Shown here: positions 32,299 to 40,170 of the stretch, piece after piece
How the letters are laid out: each line of letters starts with the position of its first letter
Numbering within the stretch: position 1 is the stretch's first letter
Source: an uncultured Sphingomonas sp.
Lineage (GTDB): Bacteria > Pseudomonadota > Alphaproteobacteria > Sphingomonadales > Sphingomonadaceae
Assembly: GCA_946482655.1 (NCBI GenBank)
Contig: CAMLSA010000020.1
Coordinates: 1-40,277, forward strand
Length of the DNA stretch: 40,277 bases
Direction: 5' to 3'
Made by a program: the position numbers and the translations under genes
Notes under the pieces: generated by a model
Database searches by the model: none
What the model was told of the DNA's origin: nothing
What the model saw: the letters and a program-made list of their open reading frames with translations, nothing else

Positions 32299-32522
32299 AG
32301 AATCTTACCACGGCTTGCAGATCGTACAGGCTGCTTTGAAGAACTACCTCATCAGGGCTGCAGCAGACCTCGGCCAAATTGGTCCGCCTTCATGTGCACG
32401 GGTCAAATCCTACAGCGATGGACGGCCTTCCGCGCCCACACATCGCCACGGCGATGCTCGGACGATGCGCGTCCTTGCCCAGCGGCTCATCATCCCGCGC
32501 GCTCTGATCGGATGTAAATGGT

Positions 32523-32557
32523 CTGGCCGGTCTCGAGCATGGCTCGAGACCGGCCAG
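32523..32557. repeat. Perfect 15-bp stem-loop
   Basis: CTGGCCGGTCTCGAG and CTCGAGACCGGCCAG form a perfect 15-bp stem with loop CATGG. No T-run follows, so it is not an ordinary terminator. It lies 370 bp before the RTX gene. Confidence 0.55.
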
Positions 32558-32927
32558 TGGTTCGCTGGCAGATCGCCCGCGAATGATAGAAGCATACCAA
32601 GATTGCCGCCGATAGCGTCTGCGCAGCCGTATTAGCCCCATGAGATCATGTTAGCCGCCGATGATCGCGCTGGACTAGCTCGCCCGGATTAGAGCGCGCG
32701 ATCGCTCGCCTCGGATATTTGGACATGAAATGGATTATTCACAGAAGTGTCGGCACGGCGGACGACATGTCCGTGACGGCTCACTGCGCCAGTCGGACCT
32801 CAGCCGTAGTCTCATCGCGCTGGCAGGGCGCATTAACTCATTTAAATAACTATTGATCAAAAACCTTGTTTTCAGGTGGCCCGCCACCCATCCGGGGGGT
32901 TATACTCCTTTAGTACTAGGAACGATA

Positions 32928-34121
32928 ATGGCTACATTGCGGGGGACTACCACGTCCGACACTCTTACGGGAACTTCACTCAAAGACACCATATATGGTG
33001 GCCTCGGTAATGACATCATACGTGCCGGAGCCGGGGACGACTATGCGGAAGGAAATTACGGGTCCGATACAATCTTTGGCGAGGCCGGCAACGACTTCCT
33101 GAAGGGCGGCGACGGAGCCGATCTGCTTGACGGCGGGGACGGAAACGACCGTTTCGACGGCGGTGACGGAAACGATCGCCTGATCGGGGGCCTCGGAAAC
33201 GACATTCTGGACGGAGGGAAGGACAACGATCGGCTCGATGGCGGCGACGGCCACGACCACCTTGTCGCTGGCAGCGGAAATGACACCCTGTTGGGAGGCG
33301 GCGGGCGAGACTATCTCGATGGCGACGTCGGCGACGACCTTATCTATGCCGGCGACGGCGATGATGGTTTCGCCAACGAGATCGAACCTGCAACGGGTCT
33401 CCTGACGACGATGGCCGTCTCGGGAGCTGCGGGGAACGACACTATTTATGGCGAAGGCGGAAACGACAGGCTCAAGGGCCAGTCGGGCAATGACCATGTC
33501 TATGGCGGAATTGGGAACGATTCGGTCGACGGGGGCGATGGCGACAATTATCTCGAGGGCAATGATGGCGACGACATACTCGACAGCGAGGGGGGACGCG
33601 ACCGGTTGCTCGGTGGCACCGGCGCAGACCGGATCGAAGCGGGTGGCGGCGATGATTGGGCCGATGGCGGCGACGGCAATGACGCCATTACCGGAGAGCT
33701 CGGCAATGACAAGCTCTACGCGGGAACCGGCAGCGATGTGATTTATGGCGGCGAAGGCAATGACTCGCTGTTCGGTGGTGCCGGCTTCGATAAGCTGATC
33801 GGCGACGCGGGTGCCGACCAGCTCTCCGGCGGCGCTGATAATGACTGGTTCGTGTTCAAGGGCACGGGCGCGTTGACCGGAAGGGATGCTGTGCTCGACT
33901 ATCAAGACGGTCTCGACCGCATTGTCTTCGAGAAGCTTGGGGTTTCGAAATATGCCGTCGGCGGGGGCAACGGCACGGTGTCCGCTTATGATGATCCAGC
34001 AGGAGGGGTGGTGCTGCACATCACGACCGCCAGTGGCGCCCGCTTCGACATAGGCGTGGATTCTTCGTCCGGGTCGCTCGTTGCGTCCCAGTTCAGCGCA
34101 TCAGACTTCATATTCGGCTGA
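32928..34121 (+). CDS. RTX calcium-binding repeat protein
   Basis: 397 aa. Nearly the whole protein is GGxGxDxLx nonapeptide repeats (for example GGLGNDIIRAGAGDD, GGDGNDRLIGGLGNDILDGG), which form a calcium-filled beta-roll outside the cell. It ends in a non-repeat C-terminal domain from about residue 310 (WFVFKGTGALTGRDAVLDYQ to SASDFIFG) that looks like a type I secretion signal; there is no N-terminal signal peptide. The ATG at 32928 has AGGAA upstream. No catalytic domain is visible, so a structural or EPS-binding matrix role is likely. No HlyB/D-type secretion genes are in the window. The promoter region is A/T-rich and a good terminator follows. Confidence 0.93.
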   Translation: MATLRGTTTSDTLTGTSLKDTIYGGLGNDIIRAGAGDDYAEGNYGSDTIFGEAGNDFLKGGDGADLLDGGDGNDRFDGGDGNDRLIGGLGNDILDGGKDNDRLDGGDGHDHLVAGSGNDTLLGGGGRDYLDGDVGDDLIYAGDGDDGFANEIEPATGLLTTMAVSGAAGNDTIYGEGGNDRLKGQSGNDHVYGGIGNDSVDGGDGDNYLEGNDGDDILDSEGGRDRLLGGTGADRIEAGGGDDWADGGDGNDAITGELGNDKLYAGTGSDVIYGGEGNDSLFGGAGFDKLIGDAGADQLSGGADNDWFVFKGTGALTGRDAVLDYQDGLDRIVFEKLGVSKYAVGGGNGTVSAYDDPAGGVVLHITTASGARFDIGVDSSSGSLVASQFSASDFIFG

Positions 34122-34130
34122 GCAGGAACT

Positions 34131-34166
34131 GCAGTGCGCCAGCCCCTGCTGGCGCACTGCGGTTTT
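34131..34166 (+). terminator. Rho-independent terminator of RTX gene
   Basis: A perfect 13-bp stem (GCAGTGCGCCAGC / GCTGGCGCACTGC) with a 4-base loop is followed by GGTTTTGT. It starts nine bases after the RTX stop. On the minus strand no T-run follows, so it serves the RTX gene. Confidence 0.85.
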
Positions 34167-34291
34167 GTGAGTGCTTCCGCCCAATAGGCACATCCGCGAT
34201 TTGGCGGCGGCCTCCGCGGCAAGGCCGAAGAGCCAGGGTCTGAGCATCGTCTGAATCGCAGCCGTGAGGTTTTGCACTGATGTACGGCGTA

Positions 34292-35623
34292 TCAGCTGGA
34301 GATTGGCCGGGACGCGCATTCTGGAAGGGCAAGCCTGAACCGCCGGCGCTGGGACCACTCCATCGCAACCGCGCAGACTGCCGCCAAGGCGACATGGGCG
34401 ATATTTGCCCCCATAGCACCCGCAATGGGAATAAGCGTCAGAGCGAGGCCATGAAAGATCAACGTGGCTGCCAGGACGATGCGCAGAACGGCACGTTGCT
34501 CGCCCATCGCGAGCAGTGCGGACCTCAGAGGCGCCGCATGCATGGTAAAGACCACGGCGATCATCTGAACCACGAGCAGGGGGAAAGCCTGACCAAAGGC
34601 AGGCCCCATCAACGTCGCGATTATAGCAGGGCCACTCAGCATCAATGCCGCCAGCCCCGTGAGCGCGAAGGTGTCGAGGATCAACTGCACCTGAACCGTT
34701 GCGCGGCGAAAATCCCCGAACGAGCGTTCCGCCCAGAGGCGAGCGATGTCGGGATACAGCACGGCCTGGACTTGGCCGCATACTTGCTGGACGATCTTCG
34801 CAATTTGCTTCGCCACGAAATAAAGCCCCGCGGATTTGGCATCCGCCAAGGCTCCCACGAGGAGGACGTCAAGTTCCATCGAACTGGTGCGGAGGCTCAT
34901 CGACAGGCTGGATGACCACGCGAAGTTCATGATGCCGGGAAACCGCCCGGTGATGCCGCGCAGCGGCACGCGGTGCAGGGCCTTCACCTCCTGCCGCCGC
35001 AATTCGAACAGCGCAAGGACGAGGAAGAGGACCGAGCTCAATATCTGGCTCGCGGTCCACGCCACGATGAAGAAGAGAAGGCCTCCTTCCCACCACAGGC
35101 CGATACCGCACAGCAGCAGGCGCAGGAGACTGCCAAGCACCTGCATATAGGCAATGGTACGGAATCGGCCGGCCAGGCGAAGGACCGCGGTCGGCATGCC
35201 GCTGATGTTGAAGAGCAGGCTGGTGCAATGAATCAGCACCAGGACGACATTGGCTTCGCTCATGCCGAACAGCGGTGAAAACAACCATAGCACGAGGACA
35301 GCGGTGGCGGCCGCAGCGACGCAGGCAGCCCCATCTAGCCACAGACCAAACGCGAATAGCGCCCGCAGCCGTTCGCGCTGAGCCTCGGGCGGATGCCCTG
35401 ATTCCGCTGCGTATTTGATGAGCGGTTGCCAGCTTTCGAAACGCATCAGCCGGTCGAACAGCCTCACGTAACTGACGATCAGCGCGAGAATGCCGTAATC
35501 AGCCGGACCAAGGGATCCAGCCGTCAGTACGACGGTGACGAGAGTAACAGCACCGGTGAAGCCGTTGCCCGACAGCAGATGGCCGATATTCACCAGGCGG
35601 CGGCGCAGCCCTGCTTCGACCAT
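34292..35623 (-). CDS. Wzx-like lipid-linked repeat-unit flippase
   Basis: 443 aa integral membrane protein of the polysaccharide transporter/MATE-like group, with about twelve hydrophobic segments (for example GFTGAVTLVTVVLTAGSLG, ALIVSYVRLFDRLMRFESW in pieces, LDVLLVGALADAKSAGLYFVAKQIA). The segment LGPADYGILALIVSY near the N-terminus and AGLYFVAKQIAKIVQQV in the middle are typical. It flips undecaprenyl-PP-linked repeat units across the inner membrane for the Wzy polymerase. The ATG at 35623 is chosen (AGGTGG upstream, normal length); the frame remains open to 35932. The gene stands alone on the minus strand. Confidence 0.88.
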   Translation of the reverse strand: MVEAGLRRRLVNIGHLLSGNGFTGAVTLVTVVLTAGSLGPADYGILALIVSYVRLFDRLMRFESWQPLIKYAAESGHPPEAQRERLRALFAFGLWLDGAACVAAAATAVLVLWLFSPLFGMSEANVVLVLIHCTSLLFNISGMPTAVLRLAGRFRTIAYMQVLGSLLRLLLCGIGLWWEGGLLFFIVAWTASQILSSVLFLVLALFELRRQEVKALHRVPLRGITGRFPGIMNFAWSSSLSMSLRTSSMELDVLLVGALADAKSAGLYFVAKQIAKIVQQVCGQVQAVLYPDIARLWAERSFGDFRRATVQVQLILDTFALTGLAALMLSGPAIIATLMGPAFGQAFPLLVVQMIAVVFTMHAAPLRSALLAMGEQRAVLRIVLAATLIFHGLALTLIPIAGAMGANIAHVALAAVCAVAMEWSQRRRFRLALPECASRPISS

Positions 35624-36217
35624 CGTCCACCTGGGGAGCCGAGCCTTGGCCAGGGCTGCCACCGGTTCTGTCGCCGGTCTTTCGCCTTCCTTCACATCAA
35701 TGTCCACAGCGTCGACACCTATGGCCGTAGATGATGTGAGCCCTGAAACAAGGGCATTGCAGCTGAGGTGACCCCAGGAGAGGATCGATCTCCTTTCCCC
35801 CGGCCGCGGATCTCGAGCGCCCCATGGAGCAGGGCGGTACCGATAGCCGTATCCAATATGAGCAGCATCGCTTCCCCAGTTAGGCTCGAACAGGCCGTTC
35901 GTGAGATTGCCTGACTCCATAAGTCTATGCATCCGTTCACATCGCTGCGCGCGATCGATTCAGTCGTGCCGAGGGCAATTCCGGAGTACCCGGTGTCGAG
36001 GCGGAAAATGGCGCGGTTCGCTCGAGCGGAGGTCGGTCGCACCGGTCGGCTTTCCCGGCGTCGGCATCACCGGTCCACGGATGCTCTTAAGGCCTATTAT
36101 CGGCGATCGCCCACCCGCCCAAAAGGGCGCTTGATTAACCCGGATGCCCCATTCGGCCGTTGATGCACTCGAGTAAACTGCCGCGGATCTCGCTATCATT
36201 TGCCAGGGGGACGCACG
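35624..36217. other. 594-bp region between flippase and glycosyltransferase genes
   Basis: No supported gene; the open frames here lack ribosome sites and recognisable domains. It must carry divergent promoters for both neighbours. The 15-mer at 36115-36129 and a TTGATTAA stretch just after it are the only features noted. Confidence 0.4.
36115..36129. repeat. 15-bp palindromic element, copy 2
   Basis: CCGCCCAAAAGGGCG, the exact reverse complement of 6928-6942, lying 89 bp upstream of the glycosyltransferase start at 36218. Both copies have the same orientation relative to the leftward LuxR gene and this gene. Confidence 0.45.
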
Positions 36218-37477
36218 TTGCCGCACGCCACAACAGCCATCTTCGACGGTGGATCCGCCAACCCGGCTTTAAGAACGATCGACTCTTCCACCTCACATGG
36301 TGGGGAGTCGTCTCCTTTCCAACGCTTGCACGATGTACCCCGGGGGCATGCGCCACTGGCACTGACCTTTGTCGTGCCGGCACTTGGTGCCGGTGGATCA
36401 GAACATGTCATAGCAATGCTCTGCAACCATTTTGCCGCGCAGCGGTGCCGTGTCAGGCTCGTGTGCTTCGAGCCGGCGGGCACGAAGCCATTTTATTCCT
36501 TGCACCCGTCGGTGAGGCTGGTTTGCCTGGGCATAGAATCGCAACGCCGCGGCCCCGTGGGGGGGGCGCTCGCCATGCTGCGACGCTACCGCCTCCTGCG
36601 TGCGGAGTTTCGACGTAAACGTCCCGACGCGGTAGTCACCTTTCTCACCAGGACCAACGTGCTTGCCGCGTCGGCCGCACGATCGGAAGATATCCCGGTG
36701 ATTGTTTCGGAACGAAATAATCCAGAACGCCAGCCGGTCGGGCGAGTCTGGGAATGGCTTCGCCGCCACGCTTATGCAGGCACTGACGCGCTGGTCACCA
36801 TGACCCGCGGCGCGGGTTCCTATTTCAAGCCTGCTTCCGGTCGACTGGACCTCGTGATCCCCAACCATGCCAGGCTTCCCGATCGAGAATATATTTTCAA
36901 CCCCGCCGGCCGGAATCTCGTCGCGGTTGGACGGCTGGTCGAACAGAAGGGTTTCGATCTGTTGCTGCAGGCATTCGGGGCGCTTTCAACCCGCTTTCCC
37001 GACTGGCACCTGACAATCTGGGGGGAGGGGCCCCTGCGAGGCGCACTGGAAGCCCAGCGGTCGGCGCTGGGCCTGGAGGGCCGCGTCAGCCTTCCTGGCA
37101 CCACGTGCAAGCCGGGTGACTGGACAGCCAACGCCGATCTCTTCGTCCTTTCTTCACGCTTTGAAGGTTGGGGACTGGTCGTAGGCGAAGCAATGGCTGC
37201 GGGCATTCCGACAGTGGCCTTTGACTGTCCATGGGGTCCTGGCGAGATGATCACCCACGGCGAGAATGGGCTCCTTGCTTCCGATCAAGATGCCACGGCC
37301 CTCTCGGATGCCCTCGCGCTCGCGATGGGCGACGCGCCGTTGCGACAGCGGCTCGGCGTCGCGGGTCGCCTGTCCATGAAACGTTATGATGCCGCAATCA
37401 TTTTGGCCGAATGGGAGGATCTGATCAGGAAGGTGGCAGGCGTTGAGCATGATCCAGCTCAGGGACAGCCGCAATGA
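36218..37477 (+). CDS. Glycosyltransferase family 4
   Basis: 419 aa if started at the TTG at 36218, which has AGGGGGA six bases upstream; no ATG exists before the conserved domain. A TTG at 36200 is also in frame. The first 50 residues are a non-conserved extension. The GT4 domain begins LALTFVVPALGAGGSEHVIAML in pieces, with VVTFLTRTNVLAA, LVAVGRLVEQKGFDLLLQA, LTIWGEGPLRGAL and EGWGLVVGEAMAAGIPTVAFD (E-x7-E). It is a paralogue of the enzyme at 26018-27211. A sulfotransferase gene follows 115 bp downstream. Domain assignment is sure; the start is not. Confidence 0.87.
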   Translation: MPHATTAIFDGGSANPALRTIDSSTSHGGESSPFQRLHDVPRGHAPLALTFVVPALGAGGSEHVIAMLCNHFAAQRCRVRLVCFEPAGTKPFYSLHPSVRLVCLGIESQRRGPVGGALAMLRRYRLLRAEFRRKRPDAVVTFLTRTNVLAASAARSEDIPVIVSERNNPERQPVGRVWEWLRRHAYAGTDALVTMTRGAGSYFKPASGRLDLVIPNHARLPDREYIFNPAGRNLVAVGRLVEQKGFDLLLQAFGALSTRFPDWHLTIWGEGPLRGALEAQRSALGLEGRVSLPGTTCKPGDWTANADLFVLSSRFEGWGLVVGEAMAAGIPTVAFDCPWGPGEMITHGENGLLASDQDATALSDALALAMGDAPLRQRLGVAGRLSMKRYDAAIILAEWEDLIRKVAGVEHDPAQGQPQ

Positions 37478-37592
37478 TTTTGGCGTTCTGTCATTTCGAT
37501 CGTGCAAATGAGCTTGGGCTGCGAGAGCGTCGTGCCTGGGCGCCCGGAGCATGGCGCCAAACGCTCAATTCGTCCGACATGGGGAGGATGCC

Positions 37593-38501
37593 GTGACCAC
37601 CCAGATACTCTCGAAGCCACGCCGGGAATATGGTGGGAATGGCGACCTGTTGGGCTTGCCTGTTGTCGACCTTGCCCGTTTTCCCCAGTTCCTGATCATC
37701 GGCGCGATAAAGGCGGCTACCACTTGGGTGACGTGGCAGTTGCAGCGGCATCCGGGCATTTATCTGCCCGATCCCGAGCCCCACTATTTCAGCCGTGAGC
37801 ATCATCGCGGCCCGGAATGGTATGCCCGGCACTTCGCCGACGCCAGCCCGGGCCAACTGCGCGGTGAAAAGACCGCCGATTACCTGGGGAATCCACAGGC
37901 GGCCGGCCGAATTGCCAGAGTATTGCCGAACATACCGCTCATCGTGCAGCTGCGCGAGCCGGTAGCCCGAGCCTATTCGGACTATTGCATGCTCCTTCGG
38001 CGGGGCACGATATGCGGACGGCCCGAGGAATACCTCGACCCGGCCACCGCCACTTTCCGGAGGTTCATCGATAATGGGCGGTATTTCAGCCATCTCGAGC
38101 GCTGGTTTTCTCTGTTCGACTCAAAGCAGTTCCTGATCTTCCTGTTTGATGATGTGCAGGCTCAGCCCGATAAGATCATCGCGGATTGCTGCCGCCATCT
38201 GGGCGTGGCGCCGCTGGAAGACCATGGCCCCTCGGGCGCGGGTCGGGTGAACGACGGCTCTGTTGCCTATCTACCGCTGACGATCCGACGCATGTTGCAG
38301 CCCGCGAAACGCCTAGTGAGACCGCTTCGCGGCAATGTCCTTTTCGAACGCGCCCGTGCGATGCTCGCGAAACCGATCGAATATCCGCCACTCTCGCCCG
38401 AGCTGCGGGCGCGGCTGCAGGATTTCTACGCCCCGGAAGTGCAGGCGCTCTCCTCCATGCTGGGCCGCAATCTCGATCACTGGCTGCCCGGCGGCCGCTA
38501 A
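37593..38501 (+). CDS. PAPS-dependent sulfotransferase
   Basis: 302 aa from a GTG with GGGGAGG five bases upstream; an ATG at 37551 is in frame but has its ribosome site almost touching the start. The 5'-phosphosulfate loop is FLIIGAIKAATTWVTWQL with Lys40, and the 3'-phosphate motif is VQLREPVARAYSDY with Arg121 and Ser129, as in heparan-sulfate-type sulfotransferases. It transfers sulfate from PAPS to a hydroxyl or amine of a sugar, so the EPS may be sulfated. Such enzymes are uncommon in bacterial EPS loci. It follows a glycosyltransferase gene and precedes an FkbM-type methyltransferase, all plus strand. Confidence 0.88.
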   Translation: MTTQILSKPRREYGGNGDLLGLPVVDLARFPQFLIIGAIKAATTWVTWQLQRHPGIYLPDPEPHYFSREHHRGPEWYARHFADASPGQLRGEKTADYLGNPQAAGRIARVLPNIPLIVQLREPVARAYSDYCMLLRRGTICGRPEEYLDPATATFRRFIDNGRYFSHLERWFSLFDSKQFLIFLFDDVQAQPDKIIADCCRHLGVAPLEDHGPSGAGRVNDGSVAYLPLTIRRMLQPAKRLVRPLRGNVLFERARAMLAKPIEYPPLSPELRARLQDFYAPEVQALSSMLGRNLDHWLPGGR

Positions 38502-38580
38502 TGTCCTGCAGTTCAAGGCAGCTTATGATCAAGCTTGTTGCGCCCGCCTATGTCCAGTCATCCTCTCCTGGGGGCCATCC

Positions 38581-39969
38581 ATGTCGATCCTGTCTTTGAT
38601 ATTGAACGGCTATCTGCACCACCTCCCCGACTTCAGGGGCAAGTGGCGCTTGCTCGCCCCGTTCAGGCGCTTCCTGGACGGCCAACCGGTGCGGTCGCGC
38701 TACAGCGGCGTGATCGTAGGCCTCGACGTCAAGGATCGCACCAATCAGTTGGGTGTGATGGGCAAATATGGAGCGGCTGTGCCGGCCGAGATCGGCAAGC
38801 TCGCCGAAGGGCATTGCTTCATCGACGTCGGCGCAAATTGCGGCGTATTCAGCCTACTTGCAGCCGAGCGCGTCGGGCCGAGCGGCCTCGTCCTCGCCTT
38901 TGAACCCTGTTTTTCGACGTTTACCAAGCTGGTGCGGAACATCGGCCTGAACTGTTCCCACAACACGCTCCCCTTCAATCTGGCTGTTGGCACCGCCACG
39001 AAACCGGATCTGCTCGATCGTGGGCCAAAGGGTCATTCCGGAAAATATGCGATCGCCAACGGACCGGCAGAGAATTGCGAAATTATCACCTCACTATCCA
39101 TCGATGATTTTCCAGGTATTCTGAAAATTATTGCTGACCGTAAAATAATGATCAAGATAGATGTCGAAGGTTTTGAGCTATCTGTATTGAAAGGTCTGGC
39201 GTCTATATTGGAGAACTCGAACACATATAAGGTAATAGTAGAGATAGATGACAGAAATCTTGGAAAATATGGGGTAAATCAGCAACATATATATTCCCTT
39301 CTCGATCGATATGGGTTTGAAAGAGCGGACGACCCGAATGGACGCAACCACTTCGACGCTGTGTTTTCACGCGGAACCCAGCCTCCGCTGCCTGCGGCCC
39401 GAATGCCGAGGCATAAACCGCTTCCGCCGCAGCGCGCGTTCAGCACGGCTGTCGCCACATGGCCTCGCCGAGCGGCGGCAATCGCCGCTGCCGTGCTGAT
39501 CCTGGCTGCCGGCTGGGGGACCGTTCAAGCAGGATACCGGCTTTCGCGGGCAGTTGAGCATGAGCAATTTGTCGAGGAGGCACTCCAGTCCCACTGGATT
39601 GCCCAAACCAGGATCCGGTTGCGCCGCTCGCCGGCCGCCGAGTACGACGTGGGCGGTTTGGCCTCGGAGGCGCGGATCATGATCCCGCATCTCCCGCCGG
39701 GTTGGCGTGTGAGCGAAGTGCAGCTCTTTCCGTCGGAAAGCGGGCCCGCTCTGCAGCTTCTTATAAGGAAGAACGGGGCCGAACCGATCTCGCTCTTTGC
39801 GGCACGCCATCGCAACGCGGCTCCGGTCAAGCCCGATGTCGTGACCAGGGACGGGAACTCGATCGCCTATTGGCAGGAGGGCGAGCAGGCCTATGCCATT
39901 ATCGGTACCAGGCCTCCCGCAGAAATCGATAGGCTCGCAGAAGACGTGGCCGACAATTTGTCGCTGTGA
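38581..39969 (+). CDS. FkbM-family methyltransferase fused to anti-sigma-factor C-terminus
   Basis: 462 aa. Residues about 75-262 are an FkbM SAM-dependent methyltransferase: FIDVGANCGVFSLLAA (80-95), LVLAFEPC, IKIDVEGFELSVLKG (192-206) and NHFDAVFSR. These enzymes O-methylate sugars. After residue about 265 the protein changes: a proline/arginine linker, one membrane helix (RAAAIAAAVLILAAGWGTV, about 297-315) and a periplasmic domain with HLPPGWRVSEVQLFPSESG and IAYWQEGEQAYAIIGTRPPA, characteristic of the C-terminal part of sphingomonad transmembrane anti-sigma factors. Their zinc-finger sigma-binding part is absent. The frame is continuous with no stop. GC is about 34% at 39121-39300, just before the join. 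The ATG has GGGGG upstream. Methyltransferase function is likely kept; function of the tail is unknown. Confidence 0.8.
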   Translation: MSILSLILNGYLHHLPDFRGKWRLLAPFRRFLDGQPVRSRYSGVIVGLDVKDRTNQLGVMGKYGAAVPAEIGKLAEGHCFIDVGANCGVFSLLAAERVGPSGLVLAFEPCFSTFTKLVRNIGLNCSHNTLPFNLAVGTATKPDLLDRGPKGHSGKYAIANGPAENCEIITSLSIDDFPGILKIIADRKIMIKIDVEGFELSVLKGLASILENSNTYKVIVEIDDRNLGKYGVNQQHIYSLLDRYGFERADDPNGRNHFDAVFSRGTQPPLPAARMPRHKPLPPQRAFSTAVATWPRRAAAIAAAVLILAAGWGTVQAGYRLSRAVEHEQFVEEALQSHWIAQTRIRLRRSPAAEYDVGGLASEARIMIPHLPPGWRVSEVQLFPSESGPALQLLIRKNGAEPISLFAARHRNAAPVKPDVVTRDGNSIAYWQEGEQAYAIIGTRPPAEIDRLAEDVADNLSL

Positions 39970-40170
39970 GGCGATCGGGCCTTTCCATCCATCGGCGCAT
40001 TTCGGTCGCCCTGCGCATTTATCCCGAATCGAAGGAGATCCACCGAAAGAGAATTTCCCCTGATCTCTTCCTATTGAGTAGAGTTCACGGGTAACCTTGG
40101 GAAAGTCTTATGCGCCGGTCGCCCAATGCCGCAGTTCGTTAGCGCTCTTCGTCTCGACAGCTATCCCGTC
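39970..40170. other. Region between fusion gene and cysT-like gene
   Basis: About 200 bp without a gene. AAGGAGAT at 40034-40041 resembles a ribosome site but no start codon follows at a suitable distance. The sulfate permease promoter should lie here; no clear boxes were identified. Confidence 0.35.

Larger units (their letters stand above)
32031..32927. other. 897-bp palindrome-rich non-coding stretch
   Basis: No supported gene on either strand. Open frames of up to 194 codons exist, but they are arginine/proline/serine-rich, lack ribosome sites and match nothing I recognise. The stretch carries three strong inverted repeats (32199-32246, 32277-32298, 32523-32557). The last 100 bases turn A/T-rich and should hold the promoter of the RTX gene. 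A decayed gene or a structured RNA is possible. Confidence 0.45.

Noticed and set aside
32031..32640. Open frames of 155-194 codons in the palindrome-rich stretch
   Set aside because: No ribosome site, no domain and biased composition. I could not identify a transposase or other remnant.
32976..34019. 347-codon minus-strand open frame opposite the RTX gene
   Set aside because: Its Val/Ile/Ala periodicity is simply the complement of the GGxGxD repeats.
35624..35932. Upstream extension of the Wzx gene to 546 aa
   Set aside because: The extra 103 residues are polar and unlike flippase N-termini. The ATG at 35623 has a ribosome site and gives the usual length.
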